IMG/VR virus record: IMGVR_UViG_3300013118_000173
Location: 1 to 28,458 of that record
DNA from: a virus
Length of the DNA: 28,458 bases
Strand: one strand, 5' to 3'
In this document: piece by piece, positions 1 to 6,162 of the stretch
Position numbering within the stretch: position 1 is the stretch's first letter
Layout: each line of letters starts with the position of its first letter
Made by a program: the position numbers and the translations under genes
The notes under the pieces: model-generated
What the model was told of the DNA's origin: nothing
Database searches by the model: none
The model's input: the letters and a program-made list of their open reading frames with translations, nothing else

Positions 1-7
1 TCTCAAT

Positions 8-27
8 AATATACTTTTTTGTATATT
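8..27. repeat. Perfect 7-bp inverted repeat with T6 loop
   Basis: AATATAC and GTATATT flank six T residues. It could be a hairpin terminator for a gene to the left or an operator. It lies at the window edge, so its context is missing. Confidence 0.4.
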
Positions 28-225
28 TCCAAGCGATTCTGTCATCAAAACGTTGAACACCTGTATGAGGCTATCTGTTTGTTATTACTTCGCGTATTAC
101 AAAGAATTGTGGACAAATATATAAAACTTCCTATAAGAAAATTAGCTTAGCTGGCACGCAAGTAATAACTATGCAGAGCACATAGAATTAAAACCAACCA
201 AGCTAATATTAAACGTCAGTATTAA

Positions 226-266
226 TTTTATATAAAACTATTGAAAATGTAAGCAACATTTATATA
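226..266 (+). promoter_or_regulatory. Archaeal-type promoter region of the plus-strand membrane protein gene
   Basis: TTTATATA at 259-266 is centred about 28 bases before the ATG at 291, and no GGAGG/GGTGA-like site lies between them. That is the layout of an archaeal leaderless transcript. A second TATA-like sequence, TTATATAAAACT, lies at 228-239 and a third, similar one at 117-128, so other start points are possible. The 221-239 stretch (ATTAATT, two extra T, ATATAAA) resembles the late element found at 25063, 19124 and 12532 with a two-base insertion. Bases 28-220 otherwise contain no gene that I can support. Confidence 0.55.
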
Positions 267-290
267 TCAGTAATACATTCTTGCACAGAT

Positions 291-926
291 ATGCAGAGAA
301 AACTAACTTTACTTTGTATTCTTATTTTGGTTCTACCTATTGTTTATGCTGGACAGTTCGAGGTCATGAAGATTGAAAACCAGTATTGTAACTGTGACAT
401 GCAATGTTCTGCTGAAACAATTTGTATAACTTCATTAACGGATTCAACAATACTAACTTTAGATCCACACATTAAACTATGGGTTAGAGATGCAATAGAC
501 CATCGCAAAAGAGAAGGATTCTGCGGCAAGGTTCTAATGAAACTTCCCGATCATACTCGTACAGATCTAACTTCAAAATATTTAGGCACTGCTTGTCGTG
601 AACCACAAGTTAAACCAAAAGAAGTCTTAACGAATATCACAACTAACAATCTCATACAAAAAACAACTCTACCCAAAGCAGCTCAAAACCTAACCGAAAA
701 AAATGGTTCTAACGAACCTATTCTTTCACCAAATACTTTCAAAAAAAATTACCACATTTTGTTCTGGGCTGTTTTGGTTTATGCTTTATTGGTATCTGTA
801 GTTTTGGCGTATAAGGTTAAGGGGGTGGAAGTCTGTCCTTCTTGTAAGGGCAGGCTCATCACTTTTACCTATAGGGGTATTAATTCTAAACGCTGTGAAA
901 ATTGCGAATATAGAAGAAGAGTTTAA
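291..926 (+). CDS. Secreted-domain, single-span membrane protein with C-terminal zinc ribbon
   Basis: This is the only clear plus-strand gene (211 aa). I do not recognise a family. Visible parts: a signal peptide at residues 1-20 ending in VYAG; a presumed extracellular domain with six cysteines (C33, C35, C39, C45, C78, C102), suitable for disulfides; a Thr/Asn/Lys-rich linker (about 105-152) with three N-glycosylation sequons (N115, N133, N138); a membrane span at about 154-174; and a cytoplasmic tail with a CPSC...CENC zinc ribbon (C182, C185, C202, C205). The type I topology resembles a sensor or a surface-modifying protein placed in the host membrane, but that role is inference. It converges on the late operon, overlapping the last minus-strand peptide gene by four bases, and has its own promoter, so it is probably expressed at another time than the virion genes. 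Confidence 0.8.
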   Translation: MQRKLTLLCILILVLPIVYAGQFEVMKIENQYCNCDMQCSAETICITSLTDSTILTLDPHIKLWVRDAIDHRKREGFCGKVLMKLPDHTRTDLTSKYLGTACREPQVKPKEVLTNITTNNLIQKTTLPKAAQNLTEKNGSNEPILSPNTFKKNYHILFWAVLVYALLVSVVLAYKVKGVEVCPSCKGRLITFTYRGINSKRCENCEYRRRV

Positions 927-1018
927 TCTTGCAAATAAGCAATCGAACAAGCAATAAATGTACAAACTATAAGTAAGCACCATTCGACCCAACCAAATGA
1001 TAACATTACTTCTAACAT
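923..1018 (-). CDS. Tiny single-span membrane peptide (31 aa), possible lysis accessory
   Basis: The ATG at 1018 follows the stop of the upstream peptide by one base, and GGGTGA a few bases before it matches an archaeal Shine-Dalgarno site. The peptide begins MLEVMLSFGWVEW, followed by a hydrophobic stretch with two cysteines (C19, C24) and the tail YLQD. It is the last gene of the minus-strand operon and its stop overlaps the end of the convergent plus-strand gene. Its size and position behind a holin-like gene suggest a role in membrane permeabilisation, but this is inference. It could be a chance ORF; the ribosome binding site and the coupling to the gene before argue otherwise. Confidence 0.5.
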   Translation of the reverse strand: MLEVMLSFGWVEWCLLIVCTFIACSIAYLQD

Positions 1019-1019
1019 T

Positions 1020-1097
1020 TCACTCACCCAACATTAGAACTATCGCAATGACTATTAAAAGGAGTCCAAAGAAGCCAACCCAGTATAAAATCGGCAT
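1020..1097 (-). CDS. Tiny single-span membrane peptide (25 aa)
   Basis: This 25-residue ORF begins MPILYWVGFFG and is almost entirely hydrophobic, ending LMLGE. One membrane span would cover residues 4-23. It lies 27 bases downstream of the stop of the holin-like gene and one base upstream of the next tiny membrane peptide, so the three would be read together. No clear ribosome binding site is seen in the sequence before its ATG. Function unknown; a lysis or envelope role is inferred only from position and hydrophobicity. Confidence 0.45.
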   Translation of the reverse strand: MPILYWVGFFGLLLIVIAIVLMLGE

Positions 1098-1124
1098 CGT
1101 TTTAGACCAAAGAAAAAATTAAAT

Positions 1125-1310
1125 TTATTCAACTATCACCAGTTTATGTTTACTTACTGCTCGCAAGACTAAATTAGCCACCGCTACTGCACTTAAAACA
1201 CCGCCAGCCTGCATGTGATCTGCAGCTGCTAAAGATATGCCGCCAACAAGTAATGCAACGTTAATCCAAAGCGTTTTACTCTTCAAAAAGTTCTTTTCCC
1301 TCTTTACCAT
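1125..1310 (-). CDS. Holin-like small membrane protein
   Basis: The protein has 61 residues: a charged N-terminus (MVKREKNFLKSK), a first hydrophobic segment at about 14-30, a short turn containing DHMQAGG, a second hydrophobic segment at about 36-52, and a basic tail. Small two-span proteins that start with a Lys-rich stretch followed by LWINVALL are common next to phage lysis or tail-end genes, where they are annotated as holins. A good GGAGG site lies nine bases before the ATG, just after the stop of the transglutaminase-like gene. I infer that it makes the membrane lesion that exposes the envelope to the lytic enzyme; no assay-level evidence is in the sequence. Confidence 0.55.
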   Translation of the reverse strand: MVKREKNFLKSKTLWINVALLVGGISLAAADHMQAGGVLSAVAVANLVLRAVSKHKLVIVE

Positions 1311-1323
1311 TTTATTGCCTCCA

Positions 1324-2895
1324 TTAAGCTTTTAATTTGAATTTCTTATAGCCACGACAGTCATTGCACGACCACCACTCCTTATGATACCTTAAATCAC
1401 TTTCTAAGGTGTTAAATCTTTGATCTAAAGCTCTTGAATCTTGATGATAACACCAATCAAGATGATACCATTTAAAGTCCTTATTTGCCCTGTATCGAAC
1501 GTACAAATGCCCAACAGTTTTCTTAGGATTGTTAGGATCAATAACAGGGCCGCCTTGTATTCTTATTTGATTAGCTGGAACTCCTGCCAAACGACACAGC
1601 ACCAATAACAAGACCGCACCACCATCACAATTATGCACTACACAATCACTTGATGGCAGATAGATTTCATGATCTTCGACTTCTATGTCATATACATCAG
1701 TTTCTATTGATTTTCTGATTCCAATTAGTTTCAAAGGTTTAGATAACGATCTAACTCTAATTCTCCATATTGGATTGTTTCCAAATTGAGTTCTAGTTGG
1801 TTGTACTAGAGAAGTATAACATTCTTTACCTTGCATTTTTAACAAGACACGAATTTGATTCTTTAGCTTTTCAGAAATTGTTGCAAACACGATCTCTTCA
1901 GTCTGCCAACGTTTTCTAATATGTGCATCCGCTTTTAAGCCCTCAATAAGTGCGTTGACATTCTCAGGATTTTGCGGTAATGTATCAACATGCTTTTCAA
2001 TGGCTCGCCGACCACATTTTCTAAAGTCCAGATATAATTCTTTACTCTTTACAACAATATAACGCTCATTCCAAGTATATTTGATATTATTACTTTCACA
2101 ATAGCGCTTTACCCATTCCTTTTGCTTCTCTTTGGGGTGGCCATCTTTACCAGATATAAATATGGATTTGTGTTCCTTATCAGTCCAACCATCAGCTACA
2201 AAAAGACCTTTCAAGTACCAGTAATCTAAGTCTAACGGTTCCTCTGAATCCAAGGAAATTTGGTTTATCTGCCTCAGTGCATCCCCTATTCTGAGCGCGT
2301 CTAAAGGCTTCTGAGAACCATCTGCCAATATGAATTTATGCTTTTCCGTTGCCAAAATTTGTGAACCATTATTTAATTCTAATTCATAAACTGCTTTTTT
2401 CCCCTTCGCCCATTTGTTAATTACGGTTTTTAATTTACCACCTTTGCCAATGATTTTTTCGCCTATAGCCACATCCTCTATATTAACTAACGCTCCATCG
2501 GAATTAAGTAATTTCGTATCCCAGGCTAGACAATCGTCAAAACCTTTATTTAAAGCTTCATAAGCTTCAGCCCAATATTCCCAAGTTTTCCAAGTTTCTA
2601 TGTCTGGCTTATATTTTAAAAGCTTCTTAACCAATCTCAATGCATAGACCACAGTTTTGTCAGGGTCTTTATGTTTGATCTTTTGGACTTCTTCTAACAA
2701 GTCAATGTGGGGATTATTTAATTGTTTCTTCAACCATTTACTAACATCTTTCAATTCGTTCTTACGCCAGTCTAATCTATACCAAACTGTAAAAGGCGAC
2801 CACTTAGAATCTAACCAATCATGTAATATTGTAGATATATTCTTACCAGTCATTGATTTATATTTCTCTGCCAACTTATCAGTCCATAATTTCAT
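1324..2895 (-). CDS. Transglutaminase-like cysteine enzyme interrupted by an intein
   Basis: The precursor has 523 residues. Removing the intein (C122-N422) leaves a 222-residue protein in which DD of residues 120-121 joins C423-D-G-G-A-V-L-L. This is the nucleophile motif of phage-associated transglutaminase-like proteins; H463 (in GHLYVRY) and D480 (in YHLDWCY) complete a Cys-His-Asp triad. The C-terminus has a CNDC pair (C510, C513). Members of this fold cleave or form amide bonds; pseudomurein endoisopeptidases of methanogen viruses use the same triad, so an envelope-degrading lysin is possible. A virion-associated protease is the alternative. The gene overlaps the preceding fibre-like gene by four bases (ATGA) and is followed by a holin-like gene and two tiny membrane peptides, which favours lysis. 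Activity must await splicing because the nucleophile is the intein +1 residue. Confidence 0.8.
   Translation of the reverse strand: MKLWTDKLAEKYKSMTGKNISTILHDWLDSKWSPFTVWYRLDWRKNELKDVSKWLKKQLNNPHIDLLEEVQKIKHKDPDKTVVYALRLVKKLLKYKPDIETWKTWEYWAEAYEALNKGFDDCLAWDTKLLNSDGALVNIEDVAIGEKIIGKGGKLKTVINKWAKGKKAVYELELNNGSQILATEKHKFILADGSQKPLDALRIGDALRQINQISLDSEEPLDLDYWYLKGLFVADGWTDKEHKSIFISGKDGHPKEKQKEWVKRYCESNNIKYTWNERYIVVKSKELYLDFRKCGRRAIEKHVDTLPQNPENVNALIEGLKADAHIRKRWQTEEIVFATISEKLKNQIRVLLKMQGKECYTSLVQPTRTQFGNNPIWRIRVRSLSKPLKLIGIRKSIETDVYDIEVEDHEIYLPSSDCVVHNCDGGAVLLLVLCRLAGVPANQIRIQGGPVIDPNNPKKTVGHLYVRYRANKDFKWYHLDWCYHQDSRALDQRFNTLESDLRYHKEWWSCNDCRGYKKFKLKA
1630..2532 (-). mobile_element. LAGLIDADG intein in the transglutaminase-like gene (301 aa)
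   Basis: The intein runs from C122 (block A, CLAWDTKLLNSDG) to N422 of the precursor, with the C-terminal junction VVHN followed by Cys. Block B is near TEKHKF (183-188). Block F is VYDIEVEDHEIYLPSSD (401-417). Between them is a homing endonuclease of the LAGLIDADG type: first motif LKGLFVADGW (228-237), second motif ALIEGLKADAH (315-325), both with the acidic residue retained, so the enzyme may be active. All splicing residues (Cys1, His-Asn, Cys+1) are present. The insertion point is immediately before the catalytic Cys of the host protein, the most conserved position available. Confidence 0.9.
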
Positions 2896-3986
2896 AAGTC
2901 AAAGTCTCTTGTTAAAAACCATCCACAGTTGTGGTGATCTGTTGAAACGTTTCCGTTATCCACACCAATAACTAAATCTCCATCCCACGTTGATGTGTCT
3001 CTCGTATTTGTTGCTGTTGCAGTTGTCATCGGAGTTGCTACACTAGTCACCCAAGTATTAACTGTTGCGTCATACGAGTTGCCATCTGCATCCATTGTTA
3101 ATTTAACTATATACGCGGTAGCATCAGGATTTGAATCGTTAGCCTCGGCTTGACTATCAACATGATCTCCGGAGAAGATTGTCAATTTATCATTAGCTTG
3201 CCTGAAACATCCACAAGTCATAACTCTTCTAAAACCTTTTAGATCCTTGGAAAACAAAGTAGCATTAACTGTAGTATCACAATACGAACCTACCCAAAAG
3301 CGACTATCTAAGCCATTGTCCCATCCGTTAGGGTGCAAAGTTGAACCCAAAGCAAAACTTCCATGAGGAGACCATAACGTATTGCTATCTGATGCAAATT
3401 TCATACAAAACGGAATAACAAAACCTCCTTTTCCTGAAGCCACATTAGTTGTAGTAGTTAATCTTATCTTAGGAGCGCCACCTAAATTTAAAGTTCTCCA
3501 TCTTTTATTGTCTGCAGTATCAGTACCTTTGTCTCCAGTAGCAACATATTGGTCAGACGCAATTTTAAAAACAGTTAAAGCTCCTGCAGATGCATTATAA
3601 GCAGTGCCTACTCCGCTAGAATTATCAGCAGAAAATATAGTTGTTCCTCCAACACTTACAGCTACACCTGAATTAGCTGCACCTCCACCGCCTCCGTCAT
3701 GTCTCATTGGAAACATAACAGGCATAAAAATCCCTTCCCCTATTTCAAGAGTGCTTAAATCTAAATTAAGTTCCACATAACCATTATTTGGAAAGTTCGT
3801 GTTGTATAAAGCTCCATTAGTCTCTGCCACAGTTAAACCTGTTCCTGTAACCCATTGAGCATCAACTGCACCATCTTCAAAATCATCAATAATCTCTGTT
3901 CTAAACACCACATTCATTGCGAAAGGCAATTCAACTGCACTTTCATAAGTTGGTCCGTTAATAGTATTTCCTAGTATTTCCATCAT
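2892..3986 (-). CDS. Beta-rich fibre/receptor-binding-like virion protein
   Basis: The protein has 364 residues and no family that I can name. It is rich in Gly, Thr, Asn and Asp and appears all-beta, with a stretch at residues 35-75 (IIDDFEDGAVDAQW...) of the kind that begins carbohydrate-binding jelly rolls, a Gly-rich loop (DGGGGGAANSG) near residue 100, and a Cys-containing C-terminal half. It is the last of a run of tail-tip genes after the baseplate hub and overlaps the start of the transglutaminase-like gene, so I infer a tail fibre or host-surface-binding protein. GGTGAT lies seven bases before the first ATG (3986); a second ATG follows at once. Confidence 0.55.
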   Translation of the reverse strand: MMEILGNTINGPTYESAVELPFAMNVVFRTEIIDDFEDGAVDAQWVTGTGLTVAETNGALYNTNFPNNGYVELNLDLSTLEIGEGIFMPVMFPMRHDGGGGGAANSGVAVSVGGTTIFSADNSSGVGTAYNASAGALTVFKIASDQYVATGDKGTDTADNKRWRTLNLGGAPKIRLTTTTNVASGKGGFVIPFCMKFASDSNTLWSPHGSFALGSTLHPNGWDNGLDSRFWVGSYCDTTVNATLFSKDLKGFRRVMTCGCFRQANDKLTIFSGDHVDSQAEANDSNPDATAYIVKLTMDADGNSYDATVNTWVTSVATPMTTATATNTRDTSTWDGDLVIGVDNGNVSTDHHNCGWFLTRDFDL

Positions 3987-3996
3987 TTTGCATCAC

Positions 3997-4263
3997 CTAA
4001 CTCATGTCCTGTTCTAAAAATTCCATGTCTGCGCTTTCGCCGGTGTCACAAATTCCGTAAACATCTCCTGTAAAATCGTTTTGATTAAATGTTTTGCCGC
4101 CTAAGATAGGCAAACCATTAGCTGCAGTTACAGAATTATCATCTGCAATATAAATTGGAACATTACCAATATTTTTCATGATTAATTGTTTTCTATTTGC
4201 ATTAGAAGCTACAATTAAACCAGCTGCATCAGTCACAGTTATTTGGTCAGTATTCATTGCCAT
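3997..4263 (-). CDS. Small beta-structured virion protein, paralogue of the gene upstream
   Basis: The start at ATG 4263 is preferred to a TTG at 4272 because GGGAGG lies nine bases before it. The 88-residue protein contains the pattern ITVTDAAGLIVASNANRK, then LIMKNIGNVPIYIADDNSV, then GGKTF and VYGICDTG. This pattern recurs in small proteins coded near tail-fibre genes of many phages and is thought to be structural. The neighbouring protein (4265-4609) has the same arrangement (LIKAANSGRKSMLIFNNSDTV, IYVGAAGVTITDG, AIYGVHGDAG), so the two look like a tandem duplication. Precise role unknown; the gene ends 11 bases before the next one. Confidence 0.6.
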   Translation of the reverse strand: MAMNTDQITVTDAAGLIVASNANRKQLIMKNIGNVPIYIADDNSVTAANGLPILGGKTFNQNDFTGDVYGICDTGESADMEFLEQDMS

Positions 4264-4264
4264 T

Positions 4265-4609
4265 TTATTCAACCTCCCAATATCTTATATCTTTAGTACC
4301 TGCATCACCATGCACACCATAAATTGCTTCAGGATCTTCATAGTAAAAAGATTCATTCAAACCAATCTCGAACCCATCTGTAATTGTTACTCCAGCCGCT
4401 CCAACATATATAACAGTATCACTATTGTTGAATATTAACATTGACTTTCTGCCACTATTTGCTGCTTTAATTAATGTTGCAGACGTTGCTACATTAATAT
4501 TACTATAGTTTAAAGTTGACGATAAAGCCCCTTGATAATATGAAGCATTAGCATCGGGCCCGTAAAATATATCTCCATTAATCTTTGGAAAAAATCCGCT
4601 TGCTGCCAT
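4265..4609 (-). CDS. Small beta-structured virion protein with extra N-terminal segment
   Basis: This 114-residue protein has a roughly 25-residue N-terminal extension (MAASGFFPKINGDIFYGPD) and then the same repeat-like domain as its downstream paralogue: a beta segment, the Arg-Lys turn in NSGRKS, FNNSDTVIYVGAAGVTITDG and YGVHGDAGTKDIRYWE. The extension could attach it to another virion component. It sits two bases after the preceding gene's stop and its own stop overlaps the ribosome binding site region of the next gene, consistent with translational coupling. A virion surface or fibre-accessory role is inferred from the neighbourhood. Confidence 0.6.
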   Translation of the reverse strand: MAASGFFPKINGDIFYGPDANASYYQGALSSTLNYSNINVATSATLIKAANSGRKSMLIFNNSDTVIYVGAAGVTITDGFEIGLNESFYYEDPEAIYGVHGDAGTKDIRYWEVE

Positions 4610-4611
4610 TT

Positions 4612-4827
4612 TTAATTATCCTCCTTGTCTTGTAGTTTTATCATATTAACCAAGTCTCTCAACATCATTATACGAATATATAACTCGTCACGACTTTCTA
4701 ATTCTAAACTCGGAAATCCATAAAATCTTAACTTAATTGGAAACTTATGAGTCTTCAATAAAAGCTGTTCGAGGCTTTCTAAATACTTCCGCATTGCTTC
4801 TTTTCCGTCTTCAGTGAAATATTGCAT
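4612..4827 (-). CDS. Small helical protein of unknown function
   Basis: This 71-residue, charged and probably helical protein begins MQYFTEDGKEAMRKYLESLEQ and ends MIKLQDKEDN. I recognise no family. GAGG lies about eight bases before its ATG, one base after the stop of the preceding fibre-like gene. Its middle (KLRFYGFPSLELESRDELYIR) is the only part that looks like strands. In siphovirus tail operons small helical proteins at this place may act as fibre chaperones, but nothing in the sequence proves that here. Confidence 0.55.
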   Translation of the reverse strand: MQYFTEDGKEAMRKYLESLEQLLLKTHKFPIKLRFYGFPSLELESRDELYIRIMMLRDLVNMIKLQDKEDN

Positions 4828-4828
4828 T

Positions 4829-5746
4829 TTAATCCTCTATCCTATCCTTTATTATATATAAAAACTCATCAGTTGAACCTTTACTTTCTGCAGTGTGAAC
4901 ATCTTCACCATGAAGCCTAATGCTAGTGTCATCATTAAAGATTCCTAGCGCATTCAAATCAAAACCATTAGCTTCCGCAGCATTAATTAAACATCTAGTT
5001 TCTGCTTGGAAATTGGATTCATCTATGTCTGGGAAATTTGTTAATATAACTTTAAGCAAATCAGTCGTTGCCCATTGTCTAAGTAAATCATAAACTACAT
5101 CCCCAGCTACAAAAGTATCAGTTGCATTATTAGTAGTCACTTCGATTTCAAAATAATCAATGTTTCCTGCAACAGTTCCGGTTTCTGTTAAAGCATTAAC
5201 TGCAGTTGTGTTTGATGTTAACCAGTTCCAACCTGTTGCCAATTGAGCCACAGTCCAAACTTGACTATAGTAATTAGCATTATCGCTGCCCAACTTAACT
5301 TCTACAGCAGTACCACTGATTAAAAACTTTGCAAAAGCAGTTGCATCTTTAATATAAAACCATAAACCGAAAGGTTCAGTTCCAGTAATTAACGAGCCAA
5401 GCGCAGATAAATCCGCAATGAACCAACGCTTCGAAGTGTCAGTGTTGTTAGCAATAAGATTCTGAGCAGTATTATCATTTATGCCTGCGCCTTCTTTGTA
5501 AGTGGCAACATTATCAGTAGTGTTATCTCCGCCATCAGCTCCAGTCAATAGATTACTCCCATCGTCATTTACCGTTCCATCTGTTATGGGAATTGCAATA
5601 TCTAAATCTGTATCTGGCGCTAAAGGAGTTGTATTAGATATACCCACTTTAAAGTCGCTAATCTCGTTGTAATCTGGCGAACCTTTATAGCCTCGATTAA
5701 GCAAGATGTTCTTTCCTAAAGAGGTGATTATTGATCCGTTTGCCAT
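4829..5746 (-). CDS. Tail-fibre-like protein with carbohydrate-binding-like middle domain
   Basis: I use the ATG at 5746 (305 aa): it follows the upstream stop by one base, and its N-terminus (MANGSIITSLGKNILLNRGY, then ISDFKVGISNTTPLAPDTDLD) matches the N-terminal segment of many phage tail-fibre proteins. An upstream in-frame ATG at 5833 would overlap the end of the neighbouring gene. Residues roughly 90-220 look like a jelly roll (KRWFIADLSALGSLITG, FGLWFYIKDATAF, IDYFEIEVTTNNATD) of the carbohydrate-binding kind. The C-terminal part is helical (DEFLYIIKDRIED). I infer that it is on the tail tip and contacts the host surface. Confidence 0.65.
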   Translation of the reverse strand: MANGSIITSLGKNILLNRGYKGSPDYNEISDFKVGISNTTPLAPDTDLDIAIPITDGTVNDDGSNLLTGADGGDNTTDNVATYKEGAGINDNTAQNLIANNTDTSKRWFIADLSALGSLITGTEPFGLWFYIKDATAFAKFLISGTAVEVKLGSDNANYYSQVWTVAQLATGWNWLTSNTTAVNALTETGTVAGNIDYFEIEVTTNNATDTFVAGDVVYDLLRQWATTDLLKVILTNFPDIDESNFQAETRCLINAAEANGFDLNALGIFNDDTSIRLHGEDVHTAESKGSTDEFLYIIKDRIED

Positions 5747-5747
5747 T

Positions 5748-6158
5748 TTAAGGGAACCCCACTCCGCCACCAATACTAATGCTGAGCCATTCAGAAGCAG
5801 AAACGGCCATAATGTCAATATGATCTTCTTCATTTGCTAATACTGCAGAATTACCGCCTGCTGGATTACCTATCCCTATAAAGACATCTCCTCCAGCACA
5901 GTTAATAGTTACATCATTTCCGCCATCAGTAGTTAAAACTACCATGTATCTTTTACCTAAAACTGTTGAAGCCTCAGGTAATGTTAATGTTATTACATTT
6001 CCAGTTGTATCGCAAGTAATTATACTATGAGTATCATCTAATACTAAAGCTGTGTCTGTCTGATGTGTAACATCAGTTCTTTTAATCCAATCCACCATGT
6101 TATTCCATTCAGTATGAGTGATTGATGTTGATGCAGTTTGTGTACCGTACCATGTCAT
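5748..6158 (-). CDS. Small beta-helical virion protein (tail-tip accessory)
   Basis: The 136-residue protein begins MTWYGTQTASTSITHTEWNN, then has a beta domain with the sequence pattern HSIITCDTTGNVITLTLPEA, GKRYMVVLTTDGGNDVTINC and DVFIG, often repeated in phage tail-spike and fibre proteins. Here it stands alone, with a Gly-rich end (SIGGGVGFP). A GGAGG site lies about 11 bases before the ATG. The gene lies directly after the baseplate hub and before the fibre-like gene, so I infer a tail-tip or fibre-anchoring component. Confidence 0.6.
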   Translation of the reverse strand: MTWYGTQTASTSITHTEWNNMVDWIKRTDVTHQTDTALVLDDTHSIITCDTTGNVITLTLPEASTVLGKRYMVVLTTDGGNDVTINCAGGDVFIGIGNPAGGNSAVLANEEDHIDIMAVSASEWLSISIGGGVGFP

Positions 6159-6162
6159 TTTA

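Noticed and set aside
139-212. tRNA-like sequence (TTAGCTTAGCTGG resembles a D-arm; ATTAGCTT/AAGCTAAT ends could pair)
   Set aside because: No T-arm consensus GTTC, no anticodon stem of adequate pairing and no CCA-proximal pattern. It is described only as an inverted repeat.
786-992. 68-codon minus-strand ORF over the end of the plus-strand gene
   Set aside because: It covers the coding end of the recognised membrane protein in antisense; the 31-residue peptide at 923-1018, in another frame, has a better start context.
4840-4856. TATATATAAT-like sequence 26 bases before the ATG of the 71-residue gene
   Set aside because: It is within the coding end of the preceding gene (codons for LYIIKD) in AT-rich DNA, and the 71-residue gene has a GAGG site, so operon reading is enough.
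5747-5833. Upstream in-frame start (ATG 5833) giving the fibre-like protein a signal-peptide-like N-terminus
   Set aside because: The extension lies within the end of the preceding gene, and the start at 5746 begins the family-typical N-terminus one base after the upstream stop.
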